A stretch of 64,000 nt of DNA, taken from an uncultured Flavobacterium sp. GTDB lineage: Bacteria > Bacteroidota > Bacteroidia > Flavobacteriales > Flavobacteriaceae. The stretch spans positions 62,001 through 126,000 of the forward strand of contig NZ_OY730260.1 in assembly GCF_963422545.1 (NCBI RefSeq), written 5' to 3'. The notes beneath the pieces are model-generated. The model did not search any database. It saw nothing but the letters and a program-made list of their open reading frames with translations, and had not been told where the DNA came from. How positions within the stretch are numbered: position 1 is the stretch's first letter; the number at the start of each line of letters is the position of its first letter. The position numbers were made by a program, and so were the translations under genes. This document shows positions 25,912 through 34,192 of this stretch, in pieces.

Positions 25912-27063
25912 ATGAAATGCACAACCCACTTGCGTAAAATTGCACTCCTAAATCTTTTTTTCTTTTTATCGTTTACTGCAATTGGGCAAAAACAGCATAT
26001 TAGTTTAAGGGATTCTATAGACGGAGCAATAGATTTAAGCGATTATATTATTTATGCACATGGTTTTATTGTAGTTCCAACAGTTATTACAGAACCGGCT
26101 TTGGGTGGAATAGGAGGCGCAATTGTACCGGTTTTTCTTAAAAAGCACGCGCCGGTTGTTGATGAAAACGGTAAAAAACGATTTATAAATCCTGATATTA
26201 CCGGAGGAATTGGAATGTATACAGGAAATAAAAGCTGGTTAGTAGGAGCGTTTCGTTCTGCGACATTAATAAAACCAAAAATATTATATCGAGTCATGGC
26301 AGGTTATGGTGATATGAATTTGTCGTTTTATGAAAATTTGCCAAGTGGTAAAGACGAGGAATTTAAACTTAACTTTAAATCCTATGCGTTTTATACACAA
26401 TGGTTAAAACAGTTTCGAAATGCTAAATGGAGTGCTGGCCCACAATATTTTTTTTTAAATTCAGAGATAAAATTACCTACTGAAAATCTTCCTTCTTTTA
26501 TAAAACCAAAAGATATTAAAAGTACCATAAGTCAGCTTGGAGGAGCCATTCAGTTTGATGGTCGGGATAGTTTTTTTACGCCCGATAAAGGAATTCGATT
26601 GCAATCTGATTTCTTTTGGTCAGATAAAGCAATAGGAAGTGATTATAATTCATGGCGAGTGAATTTATCCGCAATAGGATATCAGCCTATAACTCCAAAA
26701 TTAATTATGGGACTTCGATTTGAAGGTGAACAATCTTTTGGAAATCCACCATTTTATATGCTGCCCGGAATTAATTTAAGAGGTATTCCGGCAGGAAGAT
26801 ATCAGGGGAAAACCAGCTTGGTAACAGAAGTCGAATTTAGATGGGATTTGTATCGCAGATGGAGTTTAATGGGATATGCCGGAGGCGCAAATGCGTTTAA
26901 CGATTGGAGCAAAGCATTTGATAAACCATTAGAATACAGTTACGGAACCGGATTTAGATATTTACTGGCGAGAAAGTTCAAACTCCGTATGGGTGTAGAT
27001 GTCGCAAAAGGCCCTGAAGACTGGGCATATTATGTTGTTTTTGGCAGTAACTGGCTACGATAA
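25912..27063 (+). CDS. BamA/TamA-like (Omp85) outer-membrane barrel
   Basis: 383 aa from the ATG at 25912, which gives a signal peptide ending FTAIGQ (the frame opens at 25885). It lacks POTRA repeats and consists of a barrel of about 350 residues. The Omp85 late motif is visible as INLRGIPAGRYQGKTSLVTE, corresponding to the L6-loop region LRGy...G...l. The last residue is Arg rather than the usual aromatic. Likely a surface-antigen-type D15 domain protein of unknown substrate. Confidence 0.7.
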   Translation: MKCTTHLRKIALLNLFFFLSFTAIGQKQHISLRDSIDGAIDLSDYIIYAHGFIVVPTVITEPALGGIGGAIVPVFLKKHAPVVDENGKKRFINPDITGGIGMYTGNKSWLVGAFRSATLIKPKILYRVMAGYGDMNLSFYENLPSGKDEEFKLNFKSYAFYTQWLKQFRNAKWSAGPQYFFLNSEIKLPTENLPSFIKPKDIKSTISQLGGAIQFDGRDSFFTPDKGIRLQSDFFWSDKAIGSDYNSWRVNLSAIGYQPITPKLIMGLRFEGEQSFGNPPFYMLPGINLRGIPAGRYQGKTSLVTEVEFRWDLYRRWSLMGYAGGANAFNDWSKAFDKPLEYSYGTGFRYLLARKFKLRMGVDVAKGPEDWAYYVVFGSNWLR

Positions 27064-27119
27064 TACAATTAATAGTATTAAATAGATTAAAGAAATTGGT
27101 TAGTTAGATTTTTCTGTAT

Positions 27120-27152
27120 AAAGCCTCAATAGCATTGTCTAAAGGGGCTTTA
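27120..27152 (+). terminator. Terminator after the Omp85-like gene
   Basis: AAAGCCTC and GGGGCTTT, 8-bp stem with one G-T pair and a 16-nt loop, then TATGTG; moderate strength. Confidence 0.45.
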
Positions 27153-27290
27153 TGTGTTTATTGATATTATCATGTTAAATATTAAGAAAATATTAACTGT
27201 TTCACTTCGCACAAATTATTTATTATTTAATTGTTTTGTAACAAAAAGTAAATTACGACGACAAATTTATCAAATCATTAAATAATTACT

Positions 27291-28487
27291 ATGAATACAT
27301 TTTCATTCAAATCAGTACTTGCAGCTTCTGTTTTTTTTGCTGGAGCTACAGGCTGTTTTGCACAGGACATTTTAGTTAACTCACTAAAACTAAATGCAAG
27401 CGAAAAAAGTAAAGAAGCTTTTAAATTTACAGAGCAAATTAATTTGGGAACAACTTCTGTAAAAACACAAGGTTCTTCAGGAACTTGCTGGAGTTATTCG
27501 ACAAATTCTTTTTTAGAGTCAGAAATGATTCGTTTAGGAAAACAACCAGTTGAATTGTCACAAATTTATTCAGCAAGAAATGTTTATGTTGAAAAAGGTG
27601 TAAATTATGTTCGTATGCACGGTGCTGTTACTTTAGGTGACGGAGGAGCTTTGCATGATGTAATTAATATGTATAAAAAATACGGAACTGTGCCAAGAGA
27701 AGTTTACACAGGATTAAACTACGGAACTGATAAAAATAAATTTGGAGAAATGTCTGCTCTTATCGAAGGAGTTTTAGCTGCTGTCGTAAAAAATCCAAAT
27801 GGAGAATTAACTCCAAACTGGGAAAAAGCGTATGCTGCAGTTATCGATTCTTATTTAGGAAAAGTGCCGGAAAACTTTACATACAAAGGAAAAAATTATA
27901 CACCACAAACTTTTGCTAAAGAAGTAGTAGGAATCAATCCTGATGAGTATATCGAAATGTCATCATTTACAACATCTCCGTACTACCAAAAAACAACAAT
28001 GATGGTACCGGACAACTGGTCATTTGATCAGGTTTATAATGTAAAAGTAAATGACATGACTGATGTTATTGACAATGCATTGAAAAAAGGATACACTGTA
28101 GCTTGGGCAACTGATGTAAGTGAGAAAAGCTTTAGCTGGAAAAATGGTGTAGCATATGTTCCAACAAAGAAATTTGATGATATGACTGCCGAAGAAAAAG
28201 CAGATATGTTCAACGGACCAAAACCAGAACCGGAAATTACTGCTGAAATGCGTCAGACTGCGTTTGATAACTACACAACGACAGATGACCACGGAATGCA
28301 CATTATTGGTCTTGCTAAAGATCAAACCGGAAAAGAATATTACATCGTAAAAAATTCTTGGGGAGAAACAAACGATTACAAAGGTTTCTTGTTTGTGACC
28401 AAAAATTTCGTGAAATATAAAACTACTGCCTTAATGGTAAACAAAGGCGGAATCCCAACGGATATCGCTAAAAAATTAGGGGTTTAA
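27291..28487 (+). CDS. C1-family cysteine peptidase (aminopeptidase C/bleomycin hydrolase type), exported
   Basis: 398 aa with signal peptide (GATGCFAQ). The active-site Cys is C66 in QGSSGTCWSYST; the His is in DHGMHIIGLA and the Asn in VKNSWGE. This fits peptidase family C1B. The presence of a signal peptide is usual for Bacteroidota members and places it in the periplasm or outside. It is preceded by a 227-bp AT-rich gap and followed by a terminator. Confidence 0.85.
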   Translation: MNTFSFKSVLAASVFFAGATGCFAQDILVNSLKLNASEKSKEAFKFTEQINLGTTSVKTQGSSGTCWSYSTNSFLESEMIRLGKQPVELSQIYSARNVYVEKGVNYVRMHGAVTLGDGGALHDVINMYKKYGTVPREVYTGLNYGTDKNKFGEMSALIEGVLAAVVKNPNGELTPNWEKAYAAVIDSYLGKVPENFTYKGKNYTPQTFAKEVVGINPDEYIEMSSFTTSPYYQKTTMMVPDNWSFDQVYNVKVNDMTDVIDNALKKGYTVAWATDVSEKSFSWKNGVAYVPTKKFDDMTAEEKADMFNGPKPEPEITAEMRQTAFDNYTTTDDHGMHIIGLAKDQTGKEYYIVKNSWGETNDYKGFLFVTKNFVKYKTTALMVNKGGIPTDIAKKLGV

Positions 28488-28513
28488 TTTTATTCCGGAT
28501 TTTAAAATAAATA

Positions 28514-28547
28514 GAAAAGCGCTGCAAGTAATTGCGGCGCTTTTTTT
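28514..28547 (+). terminator. Terminator of the C1 peptidase gene
   Basis: AAAAGCGCTGCAA-GTAA-TTGCGGCGCTTTTTTT, with one mismatch or G-T pair in the stem. Confidence 0.75.
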
Positions 28548-28593
28548 GTTACGATCTTTTAGTATAGAATCTAGTTTTTGTTTTTTAATAATC

Positions 28594-28621
28594 TTAATTC
28601 CATCGAATTCGATGGAATTAA
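28594..28621. repeat. 28-bp perfect palindrome
   Basis: TTAATTCCATCGAA and its exact reverse complement meet at an EcoRI-like GAATTC centre. It lies between two copies of the GCGCC terminator hairpin. Confidence 0.5.
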
Positions 28622-28648
28622 AAACAGGGGTAAGGTTTTAATATAATG

Positions 28649-28681
28649 AAAAGCGCCGCAAGTAATTTTGGCGCTTTTTTT
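28649..28681 (+). terminator. Second, duplicated terminator hairpin
   Basis: AAAAGCGCCGCAA-GTAA-TTTTGGCGCTTTTTTT repeats the design and loop of 28514-28547. The region 28682-28844 upstream of the next gene contains no other gene that I can see. Confidence 0.55.
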
Positions 28682-28844
28682 GAATTTTTTGATCTTTCTT
28701 ATAAATAATGAACGTTATCAAAATCGGGTATAACTACTTGGTTATATTGTATTTGGTATCCCTAAATTCGTCTTGCTTAAGCAATTAAGAGGCAGTTCCC
28801 GAAAAGCCTTAACATAGTAGGGAGATCCAATAAACAATTTAACC

Positions 28845-29513
28845 ATGTCAACACCCCCAGTAATCACCGTACCCATTACAGATCAACAACATCTGTTATT
28901 TTTATTTATTCCTTTGAAAAAAGGTGCTTTAGCCGAAGCATTGCTTGCTGCTCAAAGTGTTAGAGAAGCTGCTATTGCAGAAACTCCGGTTGGAGATTTT
29001 CGTAAAACAACAGGAGTACATTATTTTACGATTTATGTACAAGCAGACGGAGCTCCGACTCCGGGAATACCTGTTCCGGGATTTCAGTCTTATCCAGGAA
29101 AAGATGTATTGGTCGTAATGTCTATCTATGACGGACAATTTGATGATTATATCGGATCATTTTTCAAGATAAAAAAAGTTGTAGAAAATTTAGACAGGTT
29201 GTTAAAACTTATAGATGAAGAAGGAATTCCGGGTGTGGATCCGAACGGACGAACATCTGCAAAATTTATAAGTAAAAAGGGAGTGGTTGAAAATAAAGCC
29301 GCATTTTATTGCTTGTTGATGCGTTACAATTTTGGTGATCCGGTTTTTTCTGCAGGCGATAAAAACGGAAAATATATTTTTGGTACCAACTTTCCGGGGC
29401 TTACAGTAGCAAAAGTTATTGATAACTACCCAAATGCAGATAAAATATGGCCACCAGTTCCGGGTCAGGTAAGTTATAATTTTCCAAAAGCTCAAAAGCC
29501 GGATTGCGAATAG
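28845..29513 (+). CDS. Hypothetical protein paired with a Dyp-type peroxidase
   Basis: 222 aa, no signal peptide or membrane segment. HLLFLFIPLKKGALAEALLA at the start and VHYFTIYVQADGA, VLVVMSIYDGQFDDYIG suggest a ferredoxin-like alpha/beta fold, as in the Dyp/chlorite-dismutase superfamily, but the catalytic residues of that superfamily are not seen. It is 30 bp upstream of the Dyp peroxidase gene and probably co-transcribed, so it may be a partner. I do not recognise the family. Confidence 0.55.
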   Translation: MSTPPVITVPITDQQHLLFLFIPLKKGALAEALLAAQSVREAAIAETPVGDFRKTTGVHYFTIYVQADGAPTPGIPVPGFQSYPGKDVLVVMSIYDGQFDDYIGSFFKIKKVVENLDRLLKLIDEEGIPGVDPNGRTSAKFISKKGVVENKAAFYCLLMRYNFGDPVFSAGDKNGKYIFGTNFPGLTVAKVIDNYPNADKIWPPVPGQVSYNFPKAQKPDCE

Positions 29514-29543
29514 TTTTGAATTTAATCTTAATGAAGATAAACT

Positions 29544-31064
29544 ATGAGTAATTCCAATCAGATTGAGATGAATGATATACAGGGATTAATATTGCGGGGC
29601 TATAATTTTCCTCACATCAGGTATATTATTTTCAGTATAAAAGATATTGTCGGAGCACAAAAATTCTGTTCAGATCTTGCTTCGGGGACAGCTTCCGGTG
29701 GTTTGTCGATCACCAGTGCAGAGCCTTGGGAAAACATGCAAAAACCGGACTATTGTCTTAATATTGGTTTTACGTATTCAGGTTTAGAAAAACTGATAGG
29801 TACATGTAATAGTTGTAAAGTCTACGAGGATTCAAGTGACGAAGTATTTAGAGCCTTTAAAAAAGGAGCAATAAAGGATGCAGGGCTAATAGGTGACACC
29901 GGAGAGAGTGCTCCAGCAAACTGGTGGAAAAACGGAGGATGGATAGCAAAAGAAGCGCCAAGTATTGATGGCAGTGATCTTCATATTCAATTGACGCTTT
30001 TTACCTTAACGCTTGAAAACAGAGAAAAATACTATTCGGATTTATTGGGTATGATAGCAGAAACGTCGTCAGGGCCAGCTGTAATTCCGGTATATTATCA
30101 GGATTCAGATCCTATAACAGTCGACGGAAATTCAGATTATGTACATTTTGGATATCGTGATAGTTTATCTCAACCGCGAATTGATGATATTTTATGGAAC
30201 AAACCCAAAATGCTAAAATTAATGGGTATAAGCAGTATTGATGACAGGCCAAAAGTCCCTTTGGATCGCTTTGTAATCAGTCAGCACGCATCAGATTATA
30301 ATGCCCATAGTTTATTAGTAAACGGTACTTTTGGAGCCTTTAGGTTATTGTATCAGGACGAAGCTAAGTTCAATGCTTTCATCCATTCAGATAGTACGAC
30401 TTCGTCGGAGTTAATGGCTGCAAAGATGTGCGGACGCTGGCGTGATGGTACACCACTTGTGGTATCGCCTGATAAAGAAGATAAAAGTCTGGGAGAACCC
30501 AGTACCAAAAACTTTAATTTTACGAACTTCAATTATTTAACACCAAGTCCAAATCAGCAAGGAGATCAAAGCAGTGATAAACTGGCTTTGAAATGTCCTT
30601 ATGCGGCACACATCCGAAGAGCAAACCCACGTGATGATATAAACGTAAAAGGTAATGATGATAATGCTGAAACCCATCGAATTGTAAGGCGTGCATCGCC
30701 TTACGGGCCCGTGTATGATCCTGCTGAAAAACCCGGCATACAACGCGGACTGGTTGGATTATTTATTGGGGCTGTTCTTGATTTTCAGTTTCGTTTTGTT
30801 ACTAAAGTCTGGTTGGAGCAGGGAGGTTTTGTAAATCCGGATGCATCGCCTAACTATAGTGGTATTGATCCACTTTTTGGACCACAGGTTGAAGATACGA
30901 ATCCGTATGATACTGTTTTTGCCTATAATAAAAACGGTACGTATAACGAAACCCCAAACCTGACCCGTTTTGTCCGTACAGATGGAAGTTTGTATTTGTT
31001 TTTACCCGGAATTACAGGTTTAAAATATATTGCCGAAGGAAAAATTCCACAACCTCTTAGTTAA
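29544..31064 (+). CDS. Dyp-type haem peroxidase
   Basis: 506 aa, longer than typical (about 300-450), no signal peptide. The catalytic Asp lies in HFGYRDSLSQP, where the usual GxxDG reads YRDS. The distal-side segment is NGTFGAFRLLYQDE. The proximal haem ligand is the His of CPYAAHIRRANPRDD. It therefore keeps the key residues although the Gly after Asp is Ser. Substrate unknown; no encapsulin gene is present nearby. Confidence 0.8.
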   Translation: MSNSNQIEMNDIQGLILRGYNFPHIRYIIFSIKDIVGAQKFCSDLASGTASGGLSITSAEPWENMQKPDYCLNIGFTYSGLEKLIGTCNSCKVYEDSSDEVFRAFKKGAIKDAGLIGDTGESAPANWWKNGGWIAKEAPSIDGSDLHIQLTLFTLTLENREKYYSDLLGMIAETSSGPAVIPVYYQDSDPITVDGNSDYVHFGYRDSLSQPRIDDILWNKPKMLKLMGISSIDDRPKVPLDRFVISQHASDYNAHSLLVNGTFGAFRLLYQDEAKFNAFIHSDSTTSSELMAAKMCGRWRDGTPLVVSPDKEDKSLGEPSTKNFNFTNFNYLTPSPNQQGDQSSDKLALKCPYAAHIRRANPRDDINVKGNDDNAETHRIVRRASPYGPVYDPAEKPGIQRGLVGLFIGAVLDFQFRFVTKVWLEQGGFVNPDASPNYSGIDPLFGPQVEDTNPYDTVFAYNKNGTYNETPNLTRFVRTDGSLYLFLPGITGLKYIAEGKIPQPLS

Positions 31065-31107
31065 ATTGAGATTGTTAAGAATTAATGTTTATAAATATAT
31101 AATTAAT

Positions 31108-31140
31108 AAAAAAGAGGGCTACAAATAGACCTCTTTTTTA
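31108..31140. terminator. Bidirectional terminator between the Dyp and XRE genes
   Basis: AAAAAAGAGGG/TAGACCTCTTTTTT hairpin with A and T tracts on both sides, between convergent genes. Confidence 0.75.
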
Positions 31141-31161
31141 CTAATTTATATTAAAGAATGA

Positions 31162-31551
31162 CTACTTCCCTTTCAACAACTTCTCCAAATACTCTACTTT
31201 CTCTTTCTCTGCCTGAACCAAACGTTCGAAAAGCTCGACCATTTTATCAAGAGGATTGAAGTTACAGCTATATGCATTTCCATTAACAACATTGCTGTCA
31301 TGGTAAGTATTTCCAATAATATTTAAAACTGCTTCTTCAGAGAAATTCTTAATTCCTTCTACTGTAACGCCAAGAATTTCGGCAATTGCCTGAAGTTTTT
31401 CATCATCAATTATTTCGCTGTTTTCAATAGCCGAAACCGTTTGTTGGCTAATTCCTAAAGCTTGTGCCAATGCTTCCTGTTTCATATCACGAAGTTCACG
31501 AATACGGCTAATTTTTCGCCCTATATGATTTGGTTTTGTTAGTGTGCTCAT
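31162..31551 (-). CDS. XRE-family HTH transcriptional regulator
   Basis: 129 aa. The HTH covers about residues 12-65 (RELRDMKQEALAQALGISQQ, TVSAIENSE, LQAIAEILGV). A C-terminal helical tail (MVELFERLVQAEKEKVEYLE) looks like a short coiled coil for dimerisation. A TATCTTTG element (31556-31563) sits 4 bp before the start codon, so the mRNA is probably leaderless; AAATTC-CTGA-GAATTT (31568-31583) next to it may be an autoregulatory site. Targets unknown. Confidence 0.85.
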   Translation of the reverse strand: MSTLTKPNHIGRKISRIRELRDMKQEALAQALGISQQTVSAIENSEIIDDEKLQAIAEILGVTVEGIKNFSEEAVLNIIGNTYHDSNVVNGNAYSCNFNPLDKMVELFERLVQAEKEKVEYLEKLLKGK

Positions 31552-31827
31552 GATTCAAAGATATTTAAAATTCCTGAGAATTTAAGGTTATAGTAAAATA
31601 CAGATTTGCTTCTGTGTGATACATTTTTTAATATTTGCAGTGCGCGAAACAAAAATACGATTTTTCGTATAGATAACAATTCAATCTATTATAGAAAGGT
31701 TTGGTAATAGTTTTGACCTAAAGAAAACAAGCACTTAAACGACTTTTAAAGTCATTCACAGGGATAATAAAGTAAAAAAGAGAATATGAAGTACCTTTAT
31801 TGTTGCAAACAACTAAATTAAGTCATT

Positions 31828-32517
31828 ATGAAAACTTATACAATTCTTTTTATCACAATTGTATGTGTTTTTCCTTTTAACTGTTTTGCTCAGCGTACCA
31901 ACCGCGCTCCTGTCATTGCAGCAACAGGAAATACACATTTGCAACCAGGAAACACCCCAGAGGATAAAGACCTTGTTATACAGGCTTATCTTGTTGAGGA
32001 AACAGTAAATATGGCTTTTGGTCAAAGAATGATTAGATATGAAGTACCAAAACTAGAAATGGTTGATACCTATGATTTAGGTCCAAATAATACCAGAAAG
32101 GTAACACCAATATATGGAAAACCAAAAGTAAAAATAGTCGAAGTAGGATTACAGCCAAAAACCGTTATTGATGCTACGACAAGTGTTAAGCCAGTTAAAA
32201 CGGAAGTAATTGCTCCGGCACAAAAGGCAAGAACCATTAGTATTAATGTATTGAATACTTATGAGAAGGTTATAGACAAAGGATATAAATCATTGGAGAT
32301 GCTTAAAAAAGTAGCAGACAGATCTTATTTTGAGAATGACCTGGTTGCAGCAGCTAAATATTACTCACAATTGTTTGAACAAGCTACAAATTTAGATCCA
32401 GTATATTATTACCGATATGCACAGGCACTGAAAGGGACCAATCAAATAGAGAAAGCAAATGAAATGATGGTATTGTTTGAAAATAAAAACCAGGCAAATC
32501 AAGTGGCTAAAAAATAA
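31828..32517 (+). CDS. Exported TPR protein resembling the N-terminal part of OmpA-family proteins
   Basis: 229 aa with a signal peptide (FPFNCFAQ). The C-terminal third (about 130-225) reads like the TPR unit that precedes OmpA domains in flavobacterial proteins linked to PorP/SprF: VIDKGYKSLEMLKKVADRSY, AAAKYYSQLFEQATNLDPVY, YYRYAQALKGTNQIEKANEM. The OmpA peptidoglycan-binding domain itself is missing. It ends in its own terminator, so the missing part is not simply a frameshift downstream. Likely an envelope protein; function unknown. Confidence 0.6.
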   Translation: MKTYTILFITIVCVFPFNCFAQRTNRAPVIAATGNTHLQPGNTPEDKDLVIQAYLVEETVNMAFGQRMIRYEVPKLEMVDTYDLGPNNTRKVTPIYGKPKVKIVEVGLQPKTVIDATTSVKPVKTEVIAPAQKARTISINVLNTYEKVIDKGYKSLEMLKKVADRSYFENDLVAAAKYYSQLFEQATNLDPVYYYRYAQALKGTNQIEKANEMMVLFENKNQANQVAKK

Positions 32518-32542
32518 AACTTTAAAACCATATTCTACAACC

Positions 32543-32579
32543 AAAAAAAGACTATCGTGAAAATGATAGTTTTTTTTTT
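32543..32579 (+). terminator. Terminator of the TPR protein gene
   Basis: ACTATC-GTGAAAAT-GATAGT followed by nine T, preceded by AAAAAAAG. Confidence 0.75.
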
Positions 32580-32643
32580 AACTCCACTTCTTGTATCGAT
32601 AGCTATAAGGGCTCTGATTTATGGTTTGGTTTTTTTGCAAAAA

Positions 32644-32673
32644 AAATACCACTTACAATTGTAAGTGGTATTT
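32644..32673 (-). terminator. Displaced tRNA-Asn terminator at the left end of the island
   Basis: A 30-bp perfect palindrome with arms AAATACCACTTACAA and TTGTAAGTGGTATTT; the minus-strand side is followed by a T tract. It lies just beyond the 29-bp tRNA fragment and would have ended the original tRNA-Asn transcript before the island inserted. Confidence 0.65.
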
Positions 32674-32678
32674 AATAA

Positions 32679-32707
32679 GCTCCCCCTCTTGGGCTCGAAC
32701 CAAGGAC
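32679..32707. repeat. Left attachment site (partial tRNA-Asn 3' end)
   Basis: 29-bp exact copy of the tRNA-Asn T-arm and acceptor 3' end, no longer part of a tRNA. The sequence diverges immediately after (TGTTAAG against CCTCTGA). Confidence 0.85.
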
Positions 32708-32800
32708 TGTTAAGCTAGTAATATTATTACTTTAACTTATTATACTTTTTTATGTTACCGAATTGTATGCCTTAAGTGAATAATTTGATTGCTAAAAACA

Positions 32801-32831
32801 TTTGTTTATATTTAATATGATGCTACATTTA
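32801..32831 (+). promoter_or_regulatory. Likely promoter of the four-gene operon
   Basis: TTTG (32801-32804), 19 bp, TACATTTA (32824-32831), one base off TAnnTTTG. The start would be a few bases before the TTG start codon at 32846. Confidence 0.45.
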
Positions 32832-32845
32832 CAAAAAAAATATTA

Positions 32846-34192
32846 TTGAAGACAAAAGCCAACGATTTTAATTTAATTTCTAAAAGATTTTTGGAAGAAT
32901 ATTCTAAAAATCAGCAACCTATTAGGGTTAATTTTAAAGAGATGGTTGATCATATTAAATTTCAAGACAGAGCAACACATTCTATACATATTTATCCTGC
33001 AAAGTTACTACCAAACATACCTTATTTTTTTTTGAATAATGATTTTTTTGTAAAAGATAATGAATTTGTTCTAGATCCTTTCAGCGGCTCAGGAACTGTT
33101 TTACTTGAATCTAATCTAGCAGGGAAAAATTCGTATGGCTGTGACTCAAATCCATTAGCAAGATTGATTTCTAAAGTCAAAACATCTACTTACAATATTT
33201 CCATTTTAAAAAATATCATCAATACTTTGAAAATGGAAATACAAAATACCACAGTTGATAGTAATGATAAGTTCCCAGATGTGGTTAACATTGATTATTG
33301 GTTTTTACCAAACATTAAATTGCAATTACATGCAATTTTAAAAGCTATTAAAACTATTTCAGATGATAATTACAGGGATTTTTTTATTTTATGTTTTTCT
33401 AATTGTGTAAAAAAAGTTAGTTTGGCTGACTCAAGGATTTCAGTTCCGGTGAAAGCAAAGCTTAACAGAGAGACGAATAATTTGCATCCATTTTTTGATG
33501 AGTCAAAATCAAAATTAAAAAGACTTGAGGATTTGGATGTTTTTCTAAAATTTACAGAGATTGTTTATGATAATATAAAGAGATTTGAGAATAAAGTTAA
33601 AATCAATTCAAAATCTCAATCTACTAAGATCATTTCAGATGATGCTAGAAAAATTGGTATACCTGATGAGAGCGTAGACTTAATAATTTCATCACCACCG
33701 TACGCTGGTGCTCAGAAATATATACGAGCATGTAGTCTAAATTTAGGATGGACAGAGCTTTCGAGTAAGGATAATTTGCGTATTTTAGATAAAAAAAATA
33801 TAGGTAGAGAAAATTATTCAAAGGCAGATTATTTAACTTTAAAAGTTACTGACATTGTAGAGGCAGACCTACTTTTGACTGAAATATATAAAATTAACCC
33901 CCTTAGGGCACATATTGCGGCTAATTATCTTTTGGAAATGAAACAGGCTATTATTGAAGCTTCAAGAGTTCTAAAAAAAGGGAAGTATTTTATATTAATA
34001 GCCGCTAATAATCAAGTTTGTGGGCGTGAATTTAAAACTCAAGAATATTTACGTATGATAGCTGAGGATGCTGGATTAAAAACCGTGTGTAGATTGGTGG
34101 ATGATATTAAATCATATGGATTAATGACAAAAAGAAATAAGACTGCAAGCGTTATTACATGTGAATGGGTTTTAATACTTAAGAAAGAATAA
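32846..34192 (+). CDS. SAM-dependent DNA methyltransferase (N6-adenine/N4-cytosine type)
   Basis: 448 aa. SAM-binding motif I is D77-PFSGSGT (77-84), followed by GCDSNPLA. Catalytic motif IV is S283-PPY286 (IISSPPYAGAQKY). The motif I to IV order with about 200 residues between them leaves room for a target-recognition region, an alpha-like layout. The N-terminal THSIHIYPAKLLPNIPYFFL is seen in many phage- and island-borne methylases. Only a TTG codon (32846) starts this frame; a stop at 32813 blocks extension and the first in-frame ATG is residue 33. First gene of the operon; its stop abuts the next ATG. No endonuclease partner is in the operon. SPPY favours N4-cytosine or N6-adenine methylation of DNA. 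Confidence 0.85.
   Translation: MKTKANDFNLISKRFLEEYSKNQQPIRVNFKEMVDHIKFQDRATHSIHIYPAKLLPNIPYFFLNNDFFVKDNEFVLDPFSGSGTVLLESNLAGKNSYGCDSNPLARLISKVKTSTYNISILKNIINTLKMEIQNTTVDSNDKFPDVVNIDYWFLPNIKLQLHAILKAIKTISDDNYRDFFILCFSNCVKKVSLADSRISVPVKAKLNRETNNLHPFFDESKSKLKRLEDLDVFLKFTEIVYDNIKRFENKVKINSKSQSTKIISDDARKIGIPDESVDLIISSPPYAGAQKYIRACSLNLGWTELSSKDNLRILDKKNIGRENYSKADYLTLKVTDIVEADLLLTEIYKINPLRAHIAANYLLEMKQAIIEASRVLKKGKYFILIAANNQVCGREFKTQEYLRMIAEDAGLKTVCRLVDDIKSYGLMTKRNKTASVITCEWVLILKKE

Noticed and set aside
29544..31064. Dyp peroxidase as encapsulin cargo
   Set aside because: No encapsulin shell gene is nearby and no C-terminal cargo-loading peptide was recognised.
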